From Lepisosteus oculatus (taxonomy: Eukaryota; Chordata; Actinopteri; Semionotiformes; Lepisosteidae): a DNA stretch of 64,000 bases. Under the pieces are notes generated by a model that saw only the letters and a list, made by a program, of their open reading frames with translations, ran no database searches and had not been told where the DNA came from. Both the position numbers and the translations under genes were made by a program. Shown piece by piece: positions 11,540-20,815 of the stretch. Numbering within the stretch: the first letter of the stretch is position 1; the number at the start of each line of letters is the position of its first letter. Location: contig NC_090709.1 of assembly GCF_040954835.1 (NCBI RefSeq), positions 44,338,490 to 44,402,489 on the forward strand, in the 5' to 3' direction.

Positions 11540-12351
11540 GTTCAGGTGGGTAGCTGCGTCAGCATGCGTAGGCTGCAAAGGAACAAGTAATAGGTTTATT
11601 CCATGCTGAAAAAAAGAAGAAAGAGAACACAACGTTTCGGCCGTGGAGCCTTCTTCAGGTGTGAGAGAGACAGGGCAGTAGGCAAAGGTAAAGTAGCTGG
11701 AGAACAAAGGTTGGGAGGGAGGAGGAGTGAGAGGCGGGAGCAGGGGACAGAAAGAGAGGCCAATCAAGAGGTGTGAAGTCAGAATGGGTGCAGAGAGGTG
11801 TGAAATGAAACTTCCAATGAATGGAGAAAATTTAAAAGAACAGTAATCTGTCGTTAAGGGAAGGGAGAATGTGTGATCCTAACTGCAGAATAATTTTAGT
11901 TTCGGTGGTCTTTCTGATGTATGAGTTCGGAAAACCGTCTTTGAGAACACAGACGGAGAGATTAGTGTGGTCGTGGCCGTCAGAGGTGAAATGAGAAACA
12001 ATGGGCTTGGAGAGATCTTTAATCTTCACAGCCCTGACGTGTTCTCTGAAGCGGTCTCCGAGTCTCCTTCCTGTTTCTCCAATGTAGATGGCTGGGCATT
12101 TACTGCAAGAGATACAGTAAATAAGGTTGCTGGAGGTACAAGATGCTGTCTGGGTGATCCGGAATTGTCCTGAGGGGCCTTGAATGAGTGTGGTGGTGGC
12201 TGTGTACTCGCAAGTGATACAGCGAGCTCTGTTGGAAGGGAAAGTGCCTGGTGTGGATGGTTGTTGAGGGCGGTCAAGGGAGCTGTGAACAAGGAGGTTA
12301 CGCAGATTAGGTGGTCGGCGATATGAGATGATAGGGCGATCAGAAAAGAGG
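11540..12351 (-). mobile_element. Penelope-like element copy 1, 5'-truncated
   Basis: The minus strand holds the 3' end of a Penelope-like retroelement: about 170 codons with the GIY-YIG endonuclease (YCISCSKCPAIYIGETGRRLG, then GDRFREHVRAV), a ~200-nt untranslated tail and the terminus CGGCCGAAACGTTGTG...CAGCATGGAATAAACC. Two longer relatives lie at 20816 and 31276. The reverse transcriptase part is missing, as expected for 5'-truncated target-primed insertions. The element abuts the interrupted LTR on its left. Confidence 0.85.
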
Positions 12352-12628
12352 AGATCCTGGCTCCACATCCCAGCTGTGCCTTTCTTCCTGTCTTTTTGTG
12401 CAGAGACTACCATCTTGGACAACCGCATAGGGCTTGATTTAGTTTAAAGCATGAATGCATTTCCTTTCTGCAACAACTTGTTTTTCAAGAAATTCATACA
12501 GCTTGTGAAAAATGAAATGTAATTCTTGGCTATCAGAGCAGTAGGAATATTGCCGACTGGCAAGAAAATGCAAGCAATGTTTATTTTTTGACCGGAAAGG
12601 TGCGAATGGAGAAAAGCCTCTCTCATCA
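12352..12628. other. No gene recognised
   Basis: No supportable feature. Confidence 0.4.
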
Positions 12629-12702
12629 GTCTCTGTGGCGCAATTGGCGAGCGTGTTTGGCTGTTAACTGAAAGGTTGGTGGTTCAAACCCACCCAGGGA
12701 CG
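12629..12702 (+). tRNA. tRNA-Asn (anticodon GTT)
   Basis: 74 nt matching vertebrate tRNA-Asn: GTCTCTGTGGCGCAATTGG, anticodon stem-loop with CTGTTAAC, T-arm GGTGGTTCAAACCCACC, acceptor CAGGGAC plus G. Two consensus C positions in the anticodon stem read T here, but still pair as G-U wobbles. No intron. Likely functional or recently so. A run of four or more T is not seen immediately downstream. Confidence 0.9.
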
Positions 12703-14110
12703 ATCCTCTTATTATTGTTGTAAACACTGTCTCCGCTAAAGCCGAAACCTTAACCCTCTTTATATTTGCAGAAAATGCGAGTCTTTTGCCCGTGTCCAAC
12801 AACAACACTTGAGACCGGGGAAGTCCAATAGTGATCAACACCGCAACTCCCCAGAAATCCATATTCACCCTTGGAAAAGTATCTTTGAATGGCTGGCGGG
12901 AGATATCATTTATACTCCTGTTGCGTCCTCTGCTAAAAGAGTTTAGAAATACAACGCAGATTTGTTTGAGAATTTGACAAGCACTGTTACAGTACGTTAG
13001 CACTGTGAAGTTGGATGTTGATATTTTGATATATTTACCTTAATTTTAACATAAATGTAAACATACATGCTGTACAATCTATGCTGTACAATCAAACACA
13101 GGTATATTTTGAGTCTCATGCTGATCGTCCTGTGGATCCAAAAGAAAATTTTAAAGCTGATACATTTTCGATTGGAATTTGCATCTAGCTACAACGTCCC
13201 TGGATGAGAGATTTTATTCGTTGCGTGCAATCGGTATCTTTTACTTTATGTATGGTAGTGGAAATAGTTTTAAAAATGTTTTCTAAAGAAGATTGTATTG
13301 CCAGGACCTGCCTTTAGCGCTCAGTAGCGATGACGCTGTTGATATAGATGGAGTAGAAATGTAAGATGAATTGATGATCTAAGCTAAAATAGCCCTAACA
13401 CGCCTCCTGTAACAGTGTTTGTATTCATAGCAAGTAATATTTTTTTTTCAAACCCGAACGTTGCTTTTGCATTAAGTGTTATGTAACCATTAGCGGTTTC
13501 GGTAGCTTCTGAAGAGCGCACTTTTCCAAACTGAAGCCTATAAGAACATTATTCAAGACACACCATGGCCCAGAATCGTGCATCGGGACAAAGATTAACA
13601 TCCATTGAAAGTACTCCCAAATAAGATTTGACCGAAAAATTAAAAGAGTAGGCAAGTATTAAAACAAAACCATAACTTCTTGACTTCCAACCTCTTTCCT
13701 GGTTCAGGCCATGTAAAATGACATATTCAGTGGACTCATGCCGAGGTTGTGAGTTTAAGCCTCACCTAGAGCAGCCTGGTTTTCTGTCTTGACAAGTAAA
13801 CAGTGTTTTGTGTTATTTGCTAAATGGAGAGAGGATTCTGTGTTAATTGTGCTCCTCCTGGGAGAGGTCAAGATGAAAAGTTCACCAGGCTGGTGGTAAA
13901 TATCCTGTCCAGGAATATCGGGGCTGTAGGGGGTCAGATCTATAGATGTAGTAAACACATTAGTGGAGACGGTGTGTCTGGGCTCCTGTTCCGTGTAAAG
14001 GAGGCAGCTTGCTCAGCCGGCAGACTCAGGGCTTCGTGAATGCAGATGGCTCAGAGCGGTGTGTCCAAGCGGCTATAAAAGAGGAGAATTCTGCCGGCAC
14101 CGTAGCTGAG
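12703..14110. other. No gene; possible T-arm remnant
   Basis: AT-rich DNA with no coding exon. At about 13757-13785 a tRNA-like T-arm (GTGAGTTTAAGCCTCAC) is visible without the rest of a tRNA. Confidence 0.4.
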
Positions 14111-14111
14111 T

Positions 14112-15045
14112 TGTGGGGGTCAGATGTCAGGCACATATGACACTGTTTACACAGAGAATGGCGGAGGTGGGGTGTCAGGGCCTGACAACACAGGTTAACG
14201 CAGAGAGTGGAGGGGTGGGATGTCAGGGCTTAACGACACTGCTTTATTCAATGATTGGAGGGGTGGGTGTCAGGGCTATACGACAGTGCTTTCCGCAGAG
14301 AGTGGTGGGGGTGTGATGTCAGGGCCATACGACAGTGCTTTACACAGAGAGTGGTGGGGGTGGGATGTCAGGGCCATATGACACTGCTTTACACAGAGAG
14401 TGGCGGGGTTGGGATGTCAGGGCCATATGACACTGCTTTATACAGAGAGTGGCGAGGGTGGGATGTCAGGGCCTGACAACACAGCTTAACGCAGAGAGTG
14501 GAGGGGTGGGTGTCAGGGCCATACGACACTTCTTTAGGCAGAGAGTGGCAGGGGTGGGATGTCAGGGCCTGACAATACTGCTTTACGCAGAGAGTGGCAG
14601 GGGTGCGATGTCAGGGCCTGACGACACTGCATTCTGCAGAGAGTTGAGGGGAAGGTGTCACTTCTTTATGCAGAGAGTGGCAGGGGTGGGATGTCAGGGC
14701 CTGACGATACTGCTTTACACAGAGAGTGGCGGGGGTGGGATGTCAGGGCCTGAAGGTACTGCTTTACGCAGATAGTGGCGGGGGTGGGATGTCAGGGCTT
14801 GACGACACTACTTTATGCAGAGAGTGGAGGGGTGGATGTCAGGGCCATCCGACACTTCTTTACGTAGAGAGTGGCGGGGGTGGGATGTCAGGGCTTGAAG
14901 ATACTGCTTTTCTCAGAGAGCGGTGGAGGTGGGGTGTCATGGTTATACGACAGTGCTTTCCACTGAGAGTGGTGGGGGTGGGATGTCATGGCCATAAGAC
15001 ACTGATTTATGCAGAGAGTTGAGGGATTGATGTCAGGGCCATACA
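14112..15045 (+). repeat. 49-bp minisatellite
   Basis: About 18-19 degenerate tandem units of ~49 bp around GAGTGGCGGGGGTGGGATGTC, AGGGCCTGACGACACTGC and TTTACGCAGA. One further unit (about 15650-15690) is joined to a tRNA-His fragment. The part ACAGAGAGTGGCGGGGGTG matches a dispersed repeat seen at 49.35, 55.75 and 60.1 kb, so the array probably grew from a piece of it. Open frames across it are side effects of the repetition. Confidence 0.9.
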
Positions 15046-15170
15046 ACAGTGCTCCAATCAGGCTTCTGCTTGAATTTGTACTCCTCCTCTCTCTCCCTAC
15101 CTCTACCTCTCCCTCTCTCTACCTCTCTCCCTACCTCTCCCTTTTCCCCTCCCTACCTCTCTTCCTACCT

Positions 15171-15563
15171 CTACCTCTCCCTCTCTGTGGGACCAGCAGG
15201 GGGTGCTCACCCTGCGGTCTGTGTGGGTCCTATTGCCCCAGTATAGTGATGGGGGACACGATCTGGCCCACCAGCGACGAGCAGGTTACCAGATCTAGAT
15301 AAAAGGGGGCGACTCTTAGTCGTATGAGCTTAGTCACACATCGCAGCGATTAAAAAAACAAAACAAACATATTATGTCTGTTACTAACAACTTTTTTTTC
15401 CTACATTGAAAGTCTCTTTCCCGGGTGATTTTCTAGCGCAACTGGGGCTCTTCATTTCTCCTCGGTGTCTCGTCGCAGGTGGATTTGAAACAGACCACAG
15501 AACCTGCCGCTGCAGTGCTCTCGCTTAGGGGCTCTCATCCTGCATCACCAATCTTCCACAGGA
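15171..15563 (+). repeat. Repeat A, copy 1 (contains Deu-SINE fragment)
   Basis: About 390 bp that recurs in the same orientation at 33399-33791. It opens with CTCTACC-type simple repeats and a short Deu-SINE piece (GCAGGGGGTGCTCACCC... to GACGGGGGACAC). It continues with unrelated sequence containing AGCGACGAGCAGGTTACC and CTTAGTCGTATGAGCTTAG. Both copies end at the same place, CTTCCACAGGA. Confidence 0.8.
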
Positions 15564-15687
15564 GGGATGGAGCTGGATTTCTGTCTGGAAAATAAACTCC
15601 AGAGTGAGAGAGAAAGAGCAGAGAGGGGTAGGGAGAGGTAGAGAGGTGGAGAGAGAGGGATGTCAGGGCTTGACGACACTGCTTTCT

Positions 15688-15731
15688 GTCGTATGGCTGC
15701 ACCAACCCCGGTTCGAATCCGGGTCATGGCA
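15688..15731 (+). pseudogene. tRNA-His 3' half
   Basis: Plus strand GTATGGCTGCACCAACC followed by GGTTCGAATCCGGGTCATGG CAG is the 3' half of tRNA-His. Its 5' half is replaced by one unit of the 49-bp minisatellite. The near-complete partner is at 39580-39651 in the opposite arm. Confidence 0.8.
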
Positions 15732-16314
15732 GAATAGGGGCGTCTGCTATTACTGCTTTCACTACTTGCACAAATAATGGCAAAAAAAAGCCAATCGATG
15801 TGAACGAAAGGCGCTTTACAGAGGAGTACTGCCTGACTGGATCGTTGATGAACGACAGAGGCCACTCCGACCTCTTCTTGGTTTTCTTCAATGACTTACT
15901 AAGGATCTTCTTCACATTCGCCCATGCAGGGGAAGCCAGTTACACCAAAGCAAACGCAGGAAAGTGCATTTCAAGCAGAGACCAGGAGGGACTTGTTTAC
16001 ACCGAGAGTGGGCGGAGAATGGAACAATGCACCCAGCCCTGTTGCTGGAGCCGATTCTTGATGAGATCTTGGGCTCACTAAGAGGCCCCCGCTGGATGTT
16101 AATCTTTCTGTTGTTCTTGCAGGTCCTGCGCTGCTTTTGAGCCGACAGAGCTCGTCCTGGTCTGTCGGCACAGCCCAATTGCAAATGATCGGCTCAGCGT
16201 ACAGAAGGAACGTGCATTTGGTACAAGAGTGCACGAAGGCACCGGAAATACATTGGGAACAAATGACCGGTCACTCAAGACCTCTGTGAAGTACAGGAGC
16301 GTGCAAAACAAGGC

Positions 16315-16387
16315 TGTTTCCACCCGGTCTCAAACCGGGTACCTTTTGCGTGTTAGGCGAACGTGATAGCCGCTACACTACGGAAAC
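16315..16387 (-). tRNA. tRNA-Val-like, anticodon AAC, probably decayed
   Basis: 73 nt on the minus strand matching tRNA-Val: GTTTCCGTAGTGTAGCGG, anticodon loop CTAACAC and acceptor GGAAACA. The anticodon reads AAC where the intact copy at 40346 reads CAC. The T-loop reads TTTGAGA rather than TTCGAAA, so it is likely a pseudogene. The mirrored gene in the right arm (38934-39006) has the same body but anticodon CCC. Confidence 0.7.
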
Positions 16388-16496
16388 CTGCAGGGACCGC
16401 TGCTGGTGTTTCGCTTGCGTTTCGGGCTGAGAAAGGGACGCGTCACTTTAGGCAGGGGGCGCTGGAGAGAGGAACAAAGGGCGCGATGAAACAAAA

Positions 16497-16564
16497 TGCC
16501 GAAACCCGGGATCGAACCAGGGACCTTTAGATCTTCAGTCTAACGCTCTCCCAACTACGGAAAC
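16497..16564 (-). pseudogene. Chimeric tRNA: Val 5' end joined to Phe body
   Basis: From D-arm to 3' end this is an almost perfect tRNA-Phe(GAA): GGGAGAGCGTTAGACTGAAG, GGTTCGATCCCGGGTTTCGGCA. Its first ten bases are GTTTCCGTAG, the start of tRNA-Val, in place of GCCGAAATAGCTCAG. The acceptor ends therefore cannot pair. The same chimera is present in the right arm at 38769-38824, so the fusion predates the inverted duplication. Confidence 0.8.
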
Positions 16565-16588
16565 AGTAAGAATACAGGCCCAGTGGCA

Positions 16589-17030
16589 GTGAGTATTCAA
16601 CCTCATTGCATTACTGCTCCCAACCAGTTGATATAAATTTAATTTCTAAGGGTTATGTACTTGTTTTGAGTATCTAATGTAGAAGTTGTAAACCAGTTCA
16701 ATTATGATACGGTCTAAATGAATGATATACCGAATTTATGTCCTCTTGATATGTGTAACTCTTTGTAACTGAATGAATTTATATCTTTTGTATTCTGATA
16801 ACCCTTACGATAAGATTTGTTAGGTTTACATGCATATTCTATATATTAATAAATGTATCCTCGTGTATTAGTACCTGTATGTGCGTTGTTTGAGTTATAT
16901 CGCATGGTTGGATTCTAAGACCATTAAAAGAATCAATTTTGTGATTTACTGCCACAAAAATAATTGTACCAGTAAATGCCCAAACCCCTACAGAACTGGT
17001 GCCTCGTGAGAGCACACTACAACAGTGTGT
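16589..17030 (+). mobile_element. LTR fragment (right part plus primer-site region)
   Basis: Matches the last ~430 bp of the LTR at 4795-6101, from GAGTATTCAAC to the terminal CTACA, and continues through AACTGGTGCC into the leader. A fossil fragment with no coding part. It is joined directly to the minisatellite. Confidence 0.85.
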
Positions 17031-17525
17031 GATCTCCTGTCCCAGCCTGAGGAGCAGACAGCAAGCCTGTCTCTCAATAATACTAATAATACAGTGTGTG
17101 ATTCCCTGCCCCAGCCAGAGGAACAGACAGTGAGCCTGCCTCTCAATAATAATACAGTGTGTGATCTCCTGTCCCAGCCTGGGAAACAGTGAGTCAGCCT
17201 CTTAATAATTATAATACAGTGTGATCTACTGTCCCAGCCTGAGGAACACACAGTGAGCCTGTATCTCAATAATAATAATAATACAGTGCGTGATCTCCTG
17301 TACTAGCCTGAGGAACAGACAATGAACCTGTCTCTCAATAATAATAATAATATAGTGTGTGACTTCCTGTCCCAGCCTGAGGAACAGTGAGCTTGTCTCT
17401 CAATAATAATAATACAGTGTGATCTACTGTCTCAGCCGGAGGAACAGTGAGCTTGTCTCTCAATAATAATAATACAGTATGATCTTCTGTCCCAGCCTGA
17501 GGAACAGACAGTGAACCTGTCTCTC

Positions 17526-17590
<65 letters not shown>

Positions 17591-18690
17591 AGTGTGTGAC
17601 TTCCTGTCCCAGCCTGAGGAACAGACAGTGAGCCTCTCTCTCAATAATAATAATACAGTGTGTGATCTCCTGTCCCAGCCTGGGGAACAGTGAGCCAGAT
17701 TCTCAATAATAATAATACAGTCTGTGATCTCCTGTCCCAGCCTGGGAAACAGTGAGTCAGACTCTCAATAATTATAATACAGTGTGTGACCTCCTGTCCC
17801 AGCTTGGATAACAGTAAGCCAGACTCTAAGCAATAATAATAGTGTGATCTACTGTCCCAGCCTGAGGAACAGTGAGTTTATCTGTCAATAATAAAAATAC
17901 AGTATGATCTCCTGTCCCAGCCTGAGGAACAGTGAGCCTGTCTCTCAATTATAATAATACAGTGTGTGATCTCCTGTCCCAGCCTGAGGAACAGTGAGCT
18001 TGTCTCTCAATAATAATAATTCAGTGTGATCTCCTGTCCCAGCCTGAGGAACAGTGAGCCTGTCTCTCAATAATAATAACCTAGTGTGGAATGTCCTTTC
18101 CCAGTCTGAGGAACAAAACGTGAGCATGTCTCTCAATAATAATAGAACAGTGTGTGATCTCCAGTCCCAGCCAGAGGAACAGACAGTGAGCATGTCTCTC
18201 AACAATAATATGAATAAACTGTGTGATCTCCTGTCCCAGCCTGAGGAACAGACAGTGAGCCTATCTCTCAGTAATAATAATACAGTGTGTGACCTCCTGT
18301 CCCAACCTGAGGAACAGACAGGAGTGAGCCAGTCTCTCAATAATAATAAAGCAGATTATGATTTCCTGTAACAGCCTAAGGAACAGTCAGGAAAGAGCAG
18401 GGCTCTCGATAATAATAATACAGTGTGTGTTCTCCTGTCCCAGCCTGAGGAACAGACAGTGAGCCTGTCTCTCAATAATAATACTACAGTGTTGGATCTC
18501 CTGTCCCAGCCTGGGGAACAGTGAGCCAGACTCTCAATAATAATAATAATACAGTGTGATCTTCTCTTCCAGCCTGGGGAAAAGACTGTGAGCCTGTCTC
18601 ACAATAATAATAATACAGTGTGTGATTTCTTGTCCCAGCCTCAGGAACAGACAGTGAGCCTCTCTCTCAGTAATAATTATACAGTGTGTA
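17031..18690 (+). repeat. ~65-bp minisatellite with embedded (AAT)n
   Basis: About 25 units of the form CAGTGTGTGATCTCCTGTCC, CAGCCTGAGGAACAGACAG, TGAGCCTGTCTCTC, (AAT)n. The (AAT)n part varies in length and reaches about 20 repeats near 17528-17588. The unit order is mirrored in the 34-38.3 kb array. Confidence 0.95.
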
Positions 18691-18739
18691 CGGCATGCGC
18701 ATGACGCGAGCTTGCGTAGCGATCTGCCGGTCTGGTGTT

Positions 18740-18747
18740 ATGCAAAT
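18740..18747 (+). promoter_or_regulatory. Octamer (snRNA distal element)
   Basis: ATGCAAAT lies 234 bp upstream of the U1 start, the usual position of the Oct-1-binding distal sequence element of vertebrate U snRNA genes. I could not identify the proximal element near -55 with confidence. Confidence 0.7.
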
Positions 18748-18973
18748 GAGGCCGAATTGCGTCCCGGGACATGCTGCGAATGCGCATTGGCGACTGCAGA
18801 TGTGTACGAAACGGCGCGCTCGTTTTCTCATTTTGCCCACCCTTTTGAGTGTTAGTGTGGCGTGTGAGTGTGCGAAAGAGTGGGCCCAGCAGGAGGCGGT
18901 GGTGTGCGGGGCAAAGAGCAGGCCTAGGATGCGCGCTTTGTGCTGTGGGTGCGGGCCGCTTGCAGGGGCTTGT

Positions 18974-19712
18974 ACAGCTACCTGGCAGGGGAGATACCTT
19001 GATCAAGAAGGAGGTTCACCCAGAGCGATGCTCGGCCATTGCACTCCGGCTGTGCTGACCCCTGCGAATTCCCCAAATGTGGGAATCTCGACTGCATAAT
19101 TTCTGGTAGTGGGGGTGTAACGGACACGGACTGGAATCCGTGTCGGATCTTGTAGAAGACCCTATGCGATGCGGTAAGAGCTGGAGAAAACAGGAGGCGT
19201 GGTAAAAAGGAACACACAGGGGTTTAATAGTGCACAAAATAATAGTGACCGTCCGTGAGACAGTGTACGGGGAAGACAAAACGGCATCCAAATCCAAACG
19301 GGTCCAAGGGCAGGTCAAAGCACGGTCCGAAAGTCCATAAACTGGAAATCCATCCTGGAACGCGACAAAGTTAAAATCCCCGGAAGGGGGGAGCACACAG
19401 ACAAACGAAACATGGAGGTCCAAGGGTGACGGGGCGAGATCCTCCAGACCCCGGGCTCAGGAAACGGGAGGTGTCGGGGATGAGGCTTATGCCCTCAGGA
19501 GACGGACGTAGGGTTTCCTGGTGCTAGGCGGGCCTCGCGACATCTTTCCTTAATGATGAGCCCCGAGGACTGGAGGAGCTGGTCTTTAAATAATAACATT
19601 AAAAGGGAACACCTGGAGAGCTAAATGACACGAACAATAATGAGAGCAGTGGAGCGCCCTCTAGGGAGGGATGTTGGGCGTGACAGGGGGAATGCGTTCG
19701 CGCTCTCCTCTG
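18974..19712 (+). pseudogene. U1 snRNA gene copy, interrupted by a solo LTR
   Basis: 18974-19115 matches U1 snRNA: ACCTGGCAGGGGAGATACC, stem-loop II, CATTGCACTCCGG of stem-loop II/III, GACCCCTGCGA, and the Sm-site context GCATAATTTCTGGTAGTGG. The last ~25 nt (GGGGGAATGCGTTCGCGCTC) resume at 19686 after a 570-bp insertion. The octamer upstream shows this is a gene copy with promoter, not a retrocopy. At the extreme 5' end the splice-site-pairing ACTTACCTG reads AGCTACCTG. As it stands it cannot make normal U1. An active paralogue presumably exists elsewhere. Confidence 0.9.
19116..19685 (-). mobile_element. Solo LTR (Gypsy-like) inside U1 copy
   Basis: 570 bp flanked by a 5-bp duplication GGGGG (19111-19115 and 19686-19690). 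On the minus strand it starts TGTCACGCCC and ends CCGTTACA, typical of fish Gypsy-type LTRs. It has a poly(A)-signal-like CTATTAAACCCCTG in the last third. No internal region remains, as expected after LTR-LTR recombination. A fossil that looks whole as a solo LTR. Confidence 0.85.
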
Positions 19713-20134
19713 ACGTGCTTGGTCCAATATCAGATATGGAAGAGTTACGACACCACGAGCTGCGATAGGATCCCAGTTCGAAAGGAGTCGATGCCACTGC
19801 TGGTTCCCGGTTTCTTTTAGTTAGAGGTCTCGGAGAAGCATTTCAAGCTGGTTACACTACTCTTTCCGGACATTCATTCCCTTTTCAAAGTCAGTCGTTT
19901 TGCTGTAGTCTGCATTATTTAGGCTGATTATCGAGGTTAGCCTTCATTTGGTCATGGGGGCCTCGGTACTGTATGCTAATTCTCAAGCCAGTTTCACCCG
20001 TTTTCTGATTGCTAGGTTCTGTACCAGTGCAGACATGTCAAACAGTGAATGGCTGTACCTCTATTGTATCCGTGCTCCTGACGCTGCTGGGAGCTGAGTA
20101 ATCCTTTGCTTGTATTGTTTCTCCCCGGTGACTA
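19713..20134. other. No gene recognised
   Basis: Flank of the U1 copy. Nothing supportable. Confidence 0.4.
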
Positions 20135-20485
20135 GATCTCACCCTGCGACTCTCGACTGGGCTCACCCACGGCAGCCCAGCAGGTGTGAGCCTAGCCGGC
20201 ACCCGGATGGGAGATTCCCCCCGGAAAAGCTCAGGTTGTTGCTGCTCCTGCAAGAGGTGTGACTGGGACCAGTAGGGAGCGCTCACCCTGCGGTCTGTGT
20301 GGGTTTCCTGATGGCGACACTCTGCTGCACAAACAGGCGCCGTCCTTCGGGGGAGGCGTAAAACCGAGGTCTGACCCTCCTTGGCCATTAAAAAATCCCA
20401 GTGCGTCTCTCAAAAAGAGACGCTGGGGGTGTCACTCTGGTGTTAGTGTTCCCCTTTACCAATCAGTCGGGGTCTCTTCCTAATC
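20135..20485 (+). mobile_element. 5S-headed Deu-type SINE, partial
   Basis: The head (CCCAGCAGGTGTGAGCCTAG, CCCGGATGGGAGATT) resembles the 3' half of 5S rRNA. The body has GGGAGCGCTCACCCTGCGG, CAGGCGCCGTCCTTCGG and ACCGAGGTCTGACCC, the conserved Deu-domain phrases. It stops before the usual LINE-like tail. Confidence 0.8.
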
Positions 20486-20815
20486 CCCGTCTCATATGTA
20501 ACAATCAATGAGGAGGCGATATTGCGCGATATTGTACTTGTCTCCTGGCCGCTGGCTGGTGCCGTGAGATTTAGTACTCGCGCAAGAGACCGGGGGCAGA
20601 GCGCGAACGCGGTCCCCCGCCCCCCACAAAGTGTGCGCTACAGGTTCCCTCTCGGGGCTCTGCAACACAGCGGAAAGGCAGCGAGAAGGAGCCTCTTGCT
20701 CTGACGCCGCAAGGCCACAAGAGGGCGGAGGCGCCGCACGCCCGGCTGACGTGTTGGACTGGTGCGCTTTATGTGCTGAAATAAACACGTGACAGCCCAG
20801 AAATGTTTTCAGAGT
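20486..20815. other. No gene recognised
   Basis: Locally GC-rich near 20570-20760 with several CpGs, but no exon or RNA can be supported. Confidence 0.4.

Larger units (their letters stand above)
15688..18690. repeat. Left arm of large inverted duplication
   Basis: From a tRNA-His fragment through tRNA relics, an LTR fragment and a minisatellite, this segment has its counterpart in reverse orientation at 34047-39651. Order and orientation are mirrored throughout: His, GAGAGTGGGCGGAG repeat piece, Val, Phe-chimera, LTR end, minisatellite. The right arm is longer, mainly because its minisatellite is about 2.5 times larger. Confidence 0.9.

Noticed and set aside
13730-13790. A tRNA gene suggested by a T-arm-like sequence
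   Set aside because: No acceptor, D-arm or anticodon arm can be fitted around it.
14112-15045. Possible CRISPR-like array
   Set aside because: Units are contiguous and degenerate without unique spacers, and the DNA is vertebrate.
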